DNA from: Crocinitomicaceae bacterium
Lineage (GTDB): Bacteria; Bacteroidota; Bacteroidia; Flavobacteriales_D; Crocinitomicaceae
NCBI GenBank assembly: GCA_024643365.1
Contig: JAHENC010000007.1
Location: 1-37,090 of the forward strand
Length of the DNA: 37,090 bases
Reading direction: 5' to 3'
Shown: positions 17,705 through 26,353 of the stretch, piece after piece
How the letters are laid out: the number at the start of each line of letters is the position of its first letter
Numbering within the stretch: position 1 is the first letter of the stretch
The notes under the pieces: generated by a model
Database searches by the model: none
The model's input: only the letters and a program-made list of their open reading frames with translations
What the model was told of the DNA's origin: nothing
Program-made: the position numbers and the translations under genes

Positions 17705-18172
17705 ATGGAACACCAACACACATACGAATTAACCACTGTCTGGACTGGAAATAACGGAGACGGTAACAAGAATGTACGAACGTATGATAGGAGCCATACG
17801 GTTTCGATCAAAGGAAAACCTGATTTATATCTAACAACGGATAATGCTGCTGTCGGAGATCAATCCAAATTAAATCCGGAGGACTTATTGGTGTCGGCTA
17901 TCTCATCATGCCATATGCTTTCATATTTGTACTTATGTTCATTGGATGGGATAATTGTAACGGCCTATACCGACAATGCTATTGGAATAATGATTGAAAA
18001 CGCAAATAGCGGTGGAAGTTTTAAGGAGGTAAAATTGAATCCTCAAGTACACGTAGCAACTGAATCGATGGTTGCAAAAGCGATGGAATTACACCACAAG
18101 GCACACGAAATTTGCTACATAGCGAATTCCGTCAATTTTGAGGTAAGGTGTGAACCGAAAATATTTTTTTGA
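17705..18172 (+). CDS. OsmC/Ohr family peroxidase-like protein
   Basis: 155 residues from ATG 17705. An in-frame TTG at 17678 lies inside the upstream gene and is rejected. The two redox cysteines expected of OsmC/Ohr are present: Cys69 in ISSCHMLSYL and Cys137 in HEICYIANSVNFEV. The NPEDLLVSAISSCHM block is diagnostic. Such proteins reduce organic hydroperoxides in the cytoplasm using thiols. It lies between the small beta-rich gene (13 nt) and the FAD monooxygenase (6 nt), apparently in one operon. Confidence 0.88.
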   Translation: MEHQHTYELTTVWTGNNGDGNKNVRTYDRSHTVSIKGKPDLYLTTDNAAVGDQSKLNPEDLLVSAISSCHMLSYLYLCSLDGIIVTAYTDNAIGIMIENANSGGSFKEVKLNPQVHVATESMVAKAMELHHKAHEICYIANSVNFEVRCEPKIFF

Positions 18173-18178
18173 GTTGAG

Positions 18179-19321
18179 ATGAAAAAAGGAATCATTATTG
18201 GTGCAGGTATCGGTGGTTTAACGACAGCCATTGCTTTGTTAAAAAAGGGAATCGAGGTCACTGTCTTTGAACAAGCAGCTCAATTAAATGAAGTTGGTGC
18301 CGGATTATGGGTTGCGCCAAATGGAATGAAAGTATTTGAACAACTTCAACTTGCCGACGAAATTATTCAATCGGGAACAATTTTAGAAAAGATTGAAGTT
18401 TTAGATTGGAATGGGAGCACCATTTCAAGCATTATTGGAGATAAAATTAGGTCCAAACATCAATTTGCTACAACGGCTATTCACAGAGCAAGCCTTCAGA
18501 AAATCCTGCACAGACAGTTGCCAGTCGAAAAGGTAGTTTTGAACAAAAAGTTTATATCCTTTGAACAGGATAGCGAAAAAATCACAGCAATTTTTGCAGA
18601 TGGTCAACGCGAAAGCGCAGATTTTCTTTTGCTTGCCGATGGTATAAAATCCATTTCTAATCTGAATTTATTTCCACAACATAAGTTAAGGTATACTGGT
18701 CAGACTTGTTGGCGTTTTGTTGTTGATTTTCAATTGCCTCATGAGGCCCGAAACGAAATGCAAGAAATATGGTCCAAAAAGAGAGGGTTACGAGTTGGCT
18801 TTTCTCAAATCAATGCTGATCAAGTTTATGTTTACATCACCAATTATCAAAAGTCAGGAGAATCAGACGACCCTTCGAAGGTTTTAGACAAATTGCTCAG
18901 TCTTTGTTCAGAATTCCCTACCATTGTTAGTGAAATGATTCAGGCCACGGAAGGAACTAATGTCCTCAGAAATGATTTGTATGATTTTCCACCCTTGACT
19001 TCTTGGACCAATGGAAGAATGGCTTTACTCGGAGACGCCGCTCATGCCACAACGCCAAATTTAGGACAAGGTGCCTGTCAAGCGATAGAGGATGCCCTCG
19101 TTATAGCTAATGAGTTACATCACAGCGAAAATGTTCACAAAGCGCTGAAAGCCTACGAACAGAAAAGAATAAAGAAGGCTACGCATATTACGAACACATC
19201 TTGGCGCTTTGGACAAGTCACCAATACTAAAGGAATGTTAAAATCAATTTTGGTTTCGTTGCTTCGATATACCCCTGAATCGGTAAATGAGAAACAATTG
19301 GATAAGATCTATAACTTGTGA
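18179..19321 (+). CDS. FAD-dependent aromatic-type monooxygenase
   Basis: 380 residues. N-terminal Rossmann FAD motif GAGIGG at 8-13, with the following FEQAAQLNEVGAGL acidic-end strand. The second FAD motif GRMALLGDAAHATTPNLGQGACQAIEDA lies in the C-terminal half. This is the class A flavoprotein hydroxylase fold (PF01494; salicylate hydroxylase, zeaxanthin epoxidase and TetX relatives). The substrate cannot be read from sequence. It starts 6 nt after the OsmC-like stop, so the three-gene unit 17356-19321 may act in handling of an oxidised or xenobiotic compound (inference). Confidence 0.88.
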   Translation: MKKGIIIGAGIGGLTTAIALLKKGIEVTVFEQAAQLNEVGAGLWVAPNGMKVFEQLQLADEIIQSGTILEKIEVLDWNGSTISSIIGDKIRSKHQFATTAIHRASLQKILHRQLPVEKVVLNKKFISFEQDSEKITAIFADGQRESADFLLLADGIKSISNLNLFPQHKLRYTGQTCWRFVVDFQLPHEARNEMQEIWSKKRGLRVGFSQINADQVYVYITNYQKSGESDDPSKVLDKLLSLCSEFPTIVSEMIQATEGTNVLRNDLYDFPPLTSWTNGRMALLGDAAHATTPNLGQGACQAIEDALVIANELHHSENVHKALKAYEQKRIKKATHITNTSWRFGQVTNTKGMLKSILVSLLRYTPESVNEKQLDKIYNL

Positions 19322-19435
19322 TTTTTAGAATAGTACCTTATTAGGTGTATTAAATATATAAAGTCCGCTGCGCGTTCTTCCTTTTTACATTCCTATTCGT
19401 TTATGAAAGTAAACTTTCAACACTTCTAGAAATGC

Positions 19436-19464
19436 AAAAAGCCAATCATTTCTGATTGGCTTTT
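19436..19464 (-). terminator. rho-independent terminator of the initiator tRNA
   Basis: On the minus strand AAAAGCCAATCA, a short loop and TGATTGGCTTTTT form a near-perfect hairpin with a T run, beginning a few nucleotides after the tRNA 3' end. Confidence 0.88.
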
Positions 19465-19469
19465 CTTAG

Positions 19470-19542
19470 TAGCGGGGACCGGACTCGAACCGATGGCCTT
19501 CGGGTTATGAGCCCGACGAGCTACCAACTGCTCCACCCCGCA
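19470..19542 (-). tRNA. initiator tRNA-fMet, anticodon CAT
   Basis: 73 nt with a complete cloverleaf. Anticodon loop CUCAUAA lies on a stem with the three consecutive G-C pairs (GGG/CCC) that mark bacterial initiator tRNA. Position 1 is U opposite U72, an unpaired acceptor end as required for formylation. The T-arm is ATCGG-TTCGAGT-CCGGT and CCA is not encoded (ACT follows). It is transcribed on the minus strand from a promoter at 19725-19754, through a leader that contains a degenerate half copy of itself. It lies just downstream of metG. Confidence 0.96.
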
Positions 19543-19577
19543 ATATATCTTTATTTATTGCTTCATTATATTCATTT

Positions 19578-19664
19578 CGGGTTTTGTTCCCGACGAGCTA
19601 CTCCGCCGCGGCGGACTCCACCCCGCAATATATCTTTAGTTATTGCTATCTTATTCTATTCATT
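19578..19664 (-). pseudogene. degenerate 5'-half copy of the initiator tRNA plus leader
   Basis: This stretch is a direct tandem copy of 19501-19577, covering the tRNA anticodon arm, D-arm, 5' acceptor strand and leader. The acceptor segment with its flank (ctccaccccgcaatatat) and the cccgacgagctac segment are identical. The D-loop caactg is replaced by the perfect 14-nt palindrome tccgccgcggcgga (19602-19615). The anticodon loop is mutated to AACAAAA, lacking U33, and no T-arm or 3' acceptor strand follows. It cannot form a functional tRNA and lies within the transcribed leader of the intact gene. Confidence 0.85.
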
Positions 19665-19724
19665 CAGTTTTGGTGAACTGAAGTTGCAATGCCTTTCAGC
19701 TACGTTTAGCGTTCATTGCGGGTA

Positions 19725-19754
19725 CAAAGATACGACATTTATTGTGATTTACAA
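19725..19754 (-). promoter_or_regulatory. promoter of the initiator tRNA
   Basis: TTG (19752-19754), 19-nt spacer, TATCTTTG (19725-19732), then TACCCGC, on the minus strand directly after the metG stop. Spacing and -7 sequence are identical to those of the rRNA promoter at 36881-36910. Confidence 0.75.
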
Positions 19755-19764
19755 CAAATTTTAT

Positions 19765-21831
19765 TTATCCAACTGTTGGACCTTCCCCAAATTCTTTTTC
19801 AGCAGCTAGAAAACTCAATGCACCGGACTCATCTTCAGCCATTAAAATCATTCCGTGGGATTCGATTCCGCGAATTTTTCGTGGTGCTAAATTCAATAAA
19901 ACCAATACCGTTTTCCCTATGATCTCCTCGGGGGAATAGTGTTCGGCAATACCTGAAACGATGGTGCGTTCGTCGATTCCCGTATGCACTTGAAGCTTTA
20001 AAAGTTTATCGGCCTTCTCTACTTTTTCGGCGCTGAGAATTTTTCCCATACGCATGTCCATTTTCGTGAAATCATCAAAATTGATCAGTTCTTTCATTGC
20101 TGGATAGTTTGATTTGACTGCGTTGCTTGCGTGAAGTTTGTCTACTTCTGCCTGTACCAACGTGTCTTCGATTTTTGTAAATAATATATGTGCTTCACTA
20201 ATTTGGTGTCCTGCTGGTAGAATCGTTGCACTTCCAAAAGCCCCCCAAGTTAAGTGCTCAGTTCCTAACATGGTTGCAAGTTTATGTGCTGTAGCTGGTA
20301 AGAATAGCTGACTGGCAATTTGTAAGTTTGCGGTGATCTGCAAAGCGACAAATAAAATCGTTTGAACGCGCTCGGGATCCGTTTTGATGAGTTTCCAAGG
20401 TTCTTGATCCGCTAGGTATTTATTTCCGATACGGGCAATTTGCATCATCTCGGTTTGCGCTTCGCGAATTTTGTAGGCGTACATCAATTCAGAAATGCGT
20501 CTAGGTGCTTGTTCTAATGCTTCAAATACGGCAGTGTCTTCTGCACTGAATGCTTGTGGACTAGGAACAGTTCCTTCGTAGTATTTATGTGTTAATACCA
20601 ACGTACGGTTCACGAAATTCCCGTAAATATCTGCTAATTCTGAGTTTACGCGTGTTTGAAATTCTTTCCACGTAAATTCGGAATCCTTGCTTTCTGGTGC
20701 AATGGCACTGAGGACGTATTTTAATTCATCAATCTTGTCTGGATATGCCTCCAAATATTCATGTAACCATACGGCCCAATTGCGAGAAGTGGAGAATTTA
20801 TCTCCTTCTAAATTCAAGAATTCGTAGGCAGGAACATTGTCTGGAAGAATAAAATCTCCATGATCTTTTAAGAGAATAGGGAAGATGATGGCATGAAAAA
20901 CAATGTTGTCTTTTCCAATGAAATGAACGAGTTTTCGGTCACCTGCTTCGGATTTTGTCCAATAGTTGCGCCAATCTTTTCCGTTGTCAAGTGCCCATTG
21001 TTTTGTTGCTGAAATGTAGCCAATCGGTGCATCCAACCAAACATAAAGTACTTTTCCATCGGCATTTGGCAGTGGAACCTTCACTCCCCAATCCAAATCG
21101 CGTGTCATCGCACGAGGTTTTAAGCCACCGTTGATCCACGACATACATTGTCCAATGACTTGGTTTCTCCACAACTTTGGATCGTGTTGTTGAACGCCGT
21201 CTAACATTCCGTTTTGAATCCATTCTTTCAACCACGTTTCGTGTTGATCCATAGGTAGGTACCAATGGGAAGTTGATTTCAGTATAGGTGTTTTACCGCT
21301 TAAGGTAGATTTTGGATTGATTAAATCTGTTGGACTTAAGTCACTACCACATTTCTCACATTGATCTCCGTAGGCACCAGTACTTTGGCATTTCGGACAA
21401 TCACCGGTGATGTAGCGGTCAGCTAAAAATTGTTGGTATTCTTCGTCGTAATATTGTTCTGAGGTTTCCTCAATAAACTTTCCTTGCTCGTGTAATTTCT
21501 TAAAAAAATCAGCGGATGTTTCGTGGTGTAATTCACTGGATGTTCGGTGGAAAATATCAAATGAAATGTCGAATTTTTCAAAGGCATTTTTGATGATTCC
21601 ATGGTACTTGTCAACGATGTCCTTCGGTGTGAGTCCATCTTTTTTCGCACGTAAGGTAATTGCTGCACCATGCTCATCGCTACCACAGATAAACACGACA
21701 TCGTTCTCATTCATGCGAAGGAATCGAACAAAAATATCTGCTGGAAGGTAAACACCTGCGACGTGTCCGAGGTGTAAGGGTCCATTCGCGTAGGGCAATG
21801 CTGCGGTTACCGTATATGTTGCTTTTTTCAT
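19765..21831 (-). CDS. metG: methionyl-tRNA synthetase
   Basis: 688 residues. Class I signature HLGH is at 20-23 within PYANGPLHLGH. The four-Cys zinc knuckle is at 145, 148, 158 and 161 (CPKCQSTGAYGDQCEKC). The KMSKS loop appears as KFSTS at 345-349. The anticodon-binding helical domain follows, and residues about 590-688 form a C-terminal EMAPII/Arc1p-like tRNA-binding domain (FDDFTKMDMRMGKILSAEKV ...). It charges both initiator and elongator tRNA-Met. A TATCTTTG box ends 5 nt before the ATG. The initiator tRNA gene is its immediate downstream neighbour on the same strand but has its own promoter. Confidence 0.98.
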   Translation of the reverse strand: MKKATYTVTAALPYANGPLHLGHVAGVYLPADIFVRFLRMNENDVVFICGSDEHGAAITLRAKKDGLTPKDIVDKYHGIIKNAFEKFDISFDIFHRTSSELHHETSADFFKKLHEQGKFIEETSEQYYDEEYQQFLADRYITGDCPKCQSTGAYGDQCEKCGSDLSPTDLINPKSTLSGKTPILKSTSHWYLPMDQHETWLKEWIQNGMLDGVQQHDPKLWRNQVIGQCMSWINGGLKPRAMTRDLDWGVKVPLPNADGKVLYVWLDAPIGYISATKQWALDNGKDWRNYWTKSEAGDRKLVHFIGKDNIVFHAIIFPILLKDHGDFILPDNVPAYEFLNLEGDKFSTSRNWAVWLHEYLEAYPDKIDELKYVLSAIAPESKDSEFTWKEFQTRVNSELADIYGNFVNRTLVLTHKYYEGTVPSPQAFSAEDTAVFEALEQAPRRISELMYAYKIREAQTEMMQIARIGNKYLADQEPWKLIKTDPERVQTILFVALQITANLQIASQLFLPATAHKLATMLGTEHLTWGAFGSATILPAGHQISEAHILFTKIEDTLVQAEVDKLHASNAVKSNYPAMKELINFDDFTKMDMRMGKILSAEKVEKADKLLKLQVHTGIDERTIVSGIAEHYSPEEIIGKTVLVLLNLAPRKIRGIESHGMILMAEDESGALSFLAAEKEFGEGPTVG

Positions 21832-21836
21832 TAGGA

Positions 21837-21844
21837 CAAAGATA
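21837..21844 (-). promoter_or_regulatory. -7 box of metG
   Basis: Perfect TATCTTTG on the minus strand, ending 5 nt before the metG ATG at 21831, so the leader must be minimal. Confidence 0.6.
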
Positions 21845-21893
21845 ATAAAAGCTTGGGCATCTTTATGGAATTCAATGTGCTAAAAATTGGGCA

Positions 21894-21922
21894 TAAAAAA
21901 AGGGTCGACAAGCGACCCTTTT
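21894..21922 (-). terminator. rho-independent terminator of the PA-domain gene
   Basis: On the minus strand AAAAGGGTCG, loop, CGACCCTTTTTTT: a GC-rich stem and T run about 20 nt after the stop at 21941. Confidence 0.88.
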
Positions 21923-21940
21923 CCTGATTCGAAAATCGAA

Positions 21941-23686
21941 TTATTTTTTCACAACGTTGAATTGTGCAGTTTTACCATTTTCAAGTACTACGTTGAAAAT
22001 GTAAACACCTGCTTCAAGGTTTGCGATGTTCAATTCAGCTTGACCAGCAGTCAAAGAAACTTGGTTTGTCATAGCAACTCTTCCAGCAACGTCAGTTACT
22101 GTTAAGTTTGCTACTCCTTCACCTTCGATGGAAATAGTTACTAAGTCAGTAGCAGGGTTTGGATAAGCCATTCCTTCAACTGTGTTTAGTTCGTTGATTC
22201 CAACTGTCTCTCCAACTTTCATTGCGATAGAGCTAGGCACATCTGAACCAAATCCAACAGCAAAATAAGTTCCGTCACTTTCGTTAGGACTCATTGGTTG
22301 TAAGTAGTAATCTGCGTTCCAAGTGTAGTCAGTTTTGTTTTCATGTCCAATGTATAAACTTAAGTTTACTGTTTGAACACATGCCAAATAACGTTGGTTA
22401 TCCTCCAAGTTAGCAGGTGTAGTAAAAGCACCGTAAACTGTTTCTCCTTGAAGATCTCCAGGGTAGTAATAGAATCCAGAAGCAACCTCTGTTAATGTAG
22501 TGAATGCTAAATTAGCGTCGTTTAAGTCAGCGAATGCATCTTCCCATTTATAAAGGTATAAAGCCATTTCTTCACCTGTTAATAAAACTGCAGATGCCGT
22601 ACTTGTTGTTGCTGCAAAATAAAGTCCTTCTACGCTCATTCGGCTAGCATTGGGATCATTGATTACTGAACATGCAGAGAAAGTTTGGTTATTTGTTCCT
22701 GGACGGTAAAAGTTACCACCTGCAGGTAAACCAGTTGTAGCATCAGCTTGTGCATATGAATACAATGAATCAGAAATGGTAAATGTTGATGTTAAAATGT
22801 TATCGGCATCGTAATCATCAGCGACACCTAAATCAACTGTATACGTCACTGTGTACGTTCCAGTTGGGTAAGTTGCCAAAGAAAATTGAGGCAATGAAGA
22901 AGCTCCTCCAGGATAAACATCTGTACTGTCACCAGCAGCCAAAGACAATCCACTTACAGTATTATCGTAAACAATAGCACCGGCAGGATTTGTAATTTTT
23001 GCATTTAAAGAAACTGTTGCTTGCGCTTGGTTTCCGTAATTGAAAACTCGCGCTCCTAGGTCAAAATTGAATTCTGTACCATTTTGTGCGATAAACGATG
23101 GAACGATTGCTTGTTTCGGAAGTAAGGCAGCTTTAGGAGAAATACCTCCATCATTAGCGTACAATCCTGTTTTATTTCCAAGGAACATGACAACTGCACC
23201 GTTAGCCATTTGATTAACTATTGCATCTCCGTCAGAGTTTTGGATCATGACAACAGGAATAGTTACTGATGCACCACTTGCTCCTGCACCCATTGAAATA
23301 ACTTCAGGGTCACGGTTGATCACGATAACTGCAATAGCACCGGCATTTTGTGCATTCAATGCTTTCATTCCAAACTCACAAGTATTACGGTAAATTACCG
23401 CAATCTTACCTGTAAGGTTGTTGATTAACGGATTACATCCCTCTTGTGAAACCGGATGTCCTTGAGGGTTTGTACCCGGACTACCATCTTCTACCAACAT
23501 TAATGTATCTTGAACATACGTTCCAGGGATGTTGAAGTCAGGTGTTGCCCATCCGCTTGCCGGATCAGCCCATGTGTGCGTGTAATTTGCAACAATTGAC
23601 TGCGGAGAAACCCCCGCTACAATTACTTGAGCATTTGACATATACGTCAATGCAATAGCACTAATAGTAAGTAATAATTTTCTCAT
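21941..23686 (-). CDS. secreted PA-domain protein with T9SS type A sorting domain
   Basis: 581 residues. Signal peptide MRKLLLTISAIALTYMSNAQ. Residues about 60-172 form a protease-associated (PA) domain (LTGKIAVIYRNTCEFGMKALNAQNAGAIAVIVIN, with IPVVMI later). No protease catalytic domain accompanies it. A CARDB-like Ig segment follows at about 200-310 (YGNQAQATVSLNAKI, TYTVTYTVDLG). Residues 506-581 (MAYPNPATDLVTI ... LEAGVYIFNVVLENGKT) are a T9SS type A sorting domain. Codon choice looks highly biased and the terminator is strong, hinting at good expression (impression only). Its role on the cell surface is unknown. Confidence 0.9.
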   Translation of the reverse strand: MRKLLLTISAIALTYMSNAQVIVAGVSPQSIVANYTHTWADPASGWATPDFNIPGTYVQDTLMLVEDGSPGTNPQGHPVSQEGCNPLINNLTGKIAVIYRNTCEFGMKALNAQNAGAIAVIVINRDPEVISMGAGASGASVTIPVVMIQNSDGDAIVNQMANGAVVMFLGNKTGLYANDGGISPKAALLPKQAIVPSFIAQNGTEFNFDLGARVFNYGNQAQATVSLNAKITNPAGAIVYDNTVSGLSLAAGDSTDVYPGGASSLPQFSLATYPTGTYTVTYTVDLGVADDYDADNILTSTFTISDSLYSYAQADATTGLPAGGNFYRPGTNNQTFSACSVINDPNASRMSVEGLYFAATTSTASAVLLTGEEMALYLYKWEDAFADLNDANLAFTTLTEVASGFYYYPGDLQGETVYGAFTTPANLEDNQRYLACVQTVNLSLYIGHENKTDYTWNADYYLQPMSPNESDGTYFAVGFGSDVPSSIAMKVGETVGINELNTVEGMAYPNPATDLVTISIEGEGVANLTVTDVAGRVAMTNQVSLTAGQAELNIANLEAGVYIFNVVLENGKTAQFNVVKK

Positions 23687-23756
23687 AGTTGATTAGTTTA
23701 TAATGATTCGTGATAAAGTTAATATAATTTTAACTCATAACAAACCCTAAGAAAAC

Positions 23757-23783
23757 AAAAAAGCCGTCTGTTAGGACGGCTTT
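23757..23783 (-). terminator. rho-independent terminator of the pit operon
   Basis: AAAGCCGTC, a 6-nt loop and GACGGCTTT with a T run on the minus strand, about 20 nt after the Pit stop. Confidence 0.88.
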
Positions 23784-23803
23784 AGTAGGTTGATTTGATG
23801 TAT

Positions 23804-25390
23804 TTAGCGCAACCAAACAATCAAATAGTAAAATAAAGCTGCTAATCCAGCACTCACAGGAATGGTAAGGATCCATGCCCATAGCAAGTTGATGGTTACT
23901 CCCCAGCGAACTGCGCTAAGTCGTTTTGTGGCACCAACACCAATAATTGAACCAGTAATGGTGTGTGTCGTTGAAACTGGGATTCCAAACTGAGATACGG
24001 TAAACAGGGTCAATGCCCCTGCGGTTTCGGCACAAACACCTTCCAACGGTGTGACCTTCGTAATCTTAGTTCCCATTGTTTTAACGATCTTCCATCCACC
24101 CATTAAGGTCCCAAGTCCGATCATCAAGTAACAACCAAACGCAATCCAAAATGGCATTGTGTCTGAATGAACTTTTGTTTTAATCTTAAATCCTTCTTTT
24201 AATTCGCCTGAATTCTTATCTACGAAATTTGAGAAAATTCCAGCATAAACGTACTCCTGGTTTAATTTTTTGTCATTAAAAACCGTGTCGTTGGTTTTTG
24301 CATCACACAAGGCATCACCTAGTGTATAGACTTCAATTTTACCAAGATTTTCGTCAATTTCATCGTAGCTTGGAATCGTTTTGTTAGCAAAAGCCTCTGT
24401 TACTTTCCCTTCTTTGTTGTAAACGACATCACCGGTTGTTGCATCAACAATTTCTTTGTTCGCTAAAAAGTATACAGTACTATCAATTGAAGCAACTTCA
24501 GGTTTAAATTTCTCTAGCTTATCTTCGTCATTGTGAAATTCAATCTGCATCAATTCGGTGATCTGTAAATCTTTTGGTACAGAAGTATCAAGCTTACCTT
24601 GACGCCCCATGTTTCCATACACAAGTAATGCCGCACAAATAATACCCATTACTTTTTGAGAGTCAGCACCACCATGTCCGAGTGAAAACGCTGCGGATGA
24701 TAGCAGTTGAAGTTTTTTGTGCATGTTAGCCTCCTTCATTGCTGACGGTTTTTTACCGTGAACAAGTTCGAACCAAATGTAAACAAGGATGAAAATACTG
24801 ATCATTCCAATCACAATGTACAGCATAATTGGTTTCATGTCGATGTATTCAATCATGTATTCCATGACCATAATTGTCACTCCAGATAAGGCTAGAATCA
24901 CCAACATTTTTTTCCAAAAGGAGCGACTAATTGTCACAACAGCAATTAAATAGGCGATAAATCCACCAATGATTGGAGCCAAGAAAATGAACAAGACAAC
25001 TTTAAGTATTTCTGCAGAATCAATAACACTGAAGCCTGCGTGAGCTACGGCTGCTCCAGCGAATCCGCCAATTAACGTATGAGATGACGATGATGGAATT
25101 CCCAACCACCACGTCAATAAATTCCAAAAAGTTGCGGCTAACAAACCAGCAAGAATCACCCAAAGGTCAATTGCATTGCTGTCTACCGTTTTTGCGACTG
25201 TATTTCCAACACTCATATCAAACACCCAAAAGGCAATGATGTTAAAGGCTGCAGCCCAAACAACTGCTTGAAATGGAGTTAGTACTTTCGTTGATACAAC
25301 AGTTGCAATGGAGTTGGCAGCATCGTGAAAACCATTAACTAGGTCGAATAGTAGGGCGATCGCAATCACCACAATTAATAAAGTAAACAT
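23804..25390 (-). CDS. pit: low-affinity inorganic phosphate transporter, PiT family
   Basis: 528 residues, polytopic. The duplicated PiT signatures are present: GFHDAANSIA at 20-29, with GIPSSSSHTLIGG at 97-109, and the C-terminal counterpart GIPVSTTHTITGSIIGVG at 469-486. SLGHGGADSQKVMGII at 236-251 is also typical. A soluble insertion of about 150 residues (roughly 261-410), rich in Asp, Glu and Lys, separates the two halves and is longer than in E. coli PitA. It should co-transport metal-phosphate or phosphate with protons or sodium across the inner membrane. It is downstream of its DUF47 partner, 26 nt apart, and divergent from an O/P-type porin. Confidence 0.95.
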   Translation of the reverse strand: MFTLLIVVIAIALLFDLVNGFHDAANSIATVVSTKVLTPFQAVVWAAAFNIIAFWVFDMSVGNTVAKTVDSNAIDLWVILAGLLAATFWNLLTWWLGIPSSSSHTLIGGFAGAAVAHAGFSVIDSAEILKVVLFIFLAPIIGGFIAYLIAVVTISRSFWKKMLVILALSGVTIMVMEYMIEYIDMKPIMLYIVIGMISIFILVYIWFELVHGKKPSAMKEANMHKKLQLLSSAAFSLGHGGADSQKVMGIICAALLVYGNMGRQGKLDTSVPKDLQITELMQIEFHNDEDKLEKFKPEVASIDSTVYFLANKEIVDATTGDVVYNKEGKVTEAFANKTIPSYDEIDENLGKIEVYTLGDALCDAKTNDTVFNDKKLNQEYVYAGIFSNFVDKNSGELKEGFKIKTKVHSDTMPFWIAFGCYLMIGLGTLMGGWKIVKTMGTKITKVTPLEGVCAETAGALTLFTVSQFGIPVSTTHTITGSIIGVGATKRLSAVRWGVTINLLWAWILTIPVSAGLAALFYYLIVWLR

Positions 25391-25416
25391 AGACTTATTG
25401 TTCTAGTTAATTTAAA

Positions 25417-26061
25417 TTAAGCGTATTTTACTACGATAGATTCGATTACATTTCCAGCATCTTCACATTTATCTGTAGCTGTTTCCATCACCTGATACAA
25501 TTCACGGCGTTTAATCAATTCTTTGGCGTCAACATCTGAGTTAAATAACTTTTCAATGCTCATGTCAAAAATATTATCCGCATTGTTTTCAATGCTGTTA
25601 ATTTTGATGACGCACTCAATGATTTTCTGCGTGTTTTTTAAATTCCTCAATTCCATAACGGCTGCTTTCACAGCAGTAACCGCATCCAGAATTGCTTCAG
25701 CTGTCTTTTGAATGCCTTGATCGGAAATAGGATCAATTTGGTAAAAATTAATCTTCTTTCCTGAAGCATATACATAATCAGCAATATCATCCAGAGCAGA
25801 AGCCAAACTGTGAATGTCCTCGCGATCGAAAGGAGTGATAAAGTTCTTCCCTAGTTCAATAAAGATTTGATGCGTAATGTTATCATTCTGGTGCTCGATG
25901 TCTTGCATCTCAGAAATGTATGCAGCACGTTTACCGAAATCAGGTTCTTGAACCACCTGAACCAATTTTTTCGCAATAGCCTCCAGGTTATCGCTTGCTT
26001 GCTCAAATAACGAATAAAATACTTTGTCTTTTGGTAAAAAGTAACTTAAAATTCCAGCCAT
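25417..26061 (-). CDS. PhoU-like DUF47 Pit accessory protein
   Basis: 214 residues, all helical and soluble, with the two three-helix PhoU-like bundles. The metal-binding type motifs are DIEHQNDNITHQI (about 51-63) and SIENNADNIFD (about 151-161), and FDREDIHSLASALDDIADYVYAS at 78-100 is diagnostic of DUF47. These proteins control or assist the adjacent Pit transporter. The gene precedes pit by 26 nt, in one operon under a perfect TACATTTG -7 box. Confidence 0.93.
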   Translation of the reverse strand: MAGILSYFLPKDKVFYSLFEQASDNLEAIAKKLVQVVQEPDFGKRAAYISEMQDIEHQNDNITHQIFIELGKNFITPFDREDIHSLASALDDIADYVYASGKKINFYQIDPISDQGIQKTAEAILDAVTAVKAAVMELRNLKNTQKIIECVIKINSIENNADNIFDMSIEKLFNSDVDAKELIKRRELYQVMETATDKCEDAGNVIESIVVKYA

Positions 26062-26078
26062 AATATTATTTTTTTTGA

Positions 26079-26086
26079 CAAATGTA
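26079..26086 (-). promoter_or_regulatory. -7 box of the DUF47-pit operon
   Basis: TACATTTG on the minus strand is a perfect -7 match 17 nt before the ATG at 26061. Confidence 0.65.
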
Positions 26087-26327
26087 GGTCCTTGATGTGG
26101 TCATGCAAAAAGTTATCCTGTTTGATAACGTAAACATAACATTGGCAGTGTGCTATTGGTTAAAAGAGCCTTCTAAAATCCTTTTTTTTCTTTGGTTTTT
26201 TGAATGTTGAACAAGAGTTCAATCATGCTCAAATCTATTTTGGCGAATCTAATGTTAACAAAATGTTATGAAAATTATATAAACATTAAATAAAAATTAA
26301 CCCAATGTTAAGCCAAGATGAATAAAC

Positions 26328-26335
26328 TAGTTTTG
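26328..26335 (+). promoter_or_regulatory. -7 box of the O/P porin gene
   Basis: TAGTTTTG is a perfect -7 match 18 nt before the ATG at 26354. The 292-nt divergent region shared with the pit operon is very AT-rich. I do not recognise a Pho-box-like direct repeat in it. Confidence 0.6.
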
Positions 26336-26353
26336 CATCCAAAATTTTAACTC

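Noticed and set aside
19578..19664. Second functional tRNA or an integration (att) scar
   Set aside because: The copy lacks the T-arm and 3' acceptor strand. Integrases usually duplicate the 3' end of a tRNA, and no integrase or foreign segment lies nearby, so tandem slippage is the simpler view.
19456..19809. 117-codon plus-strand open frame
   Set aside because: It crosses the initiator tRNA, its pseudo-copy and promoter in antisense, and the product looks like translated RNA-gene sequence.
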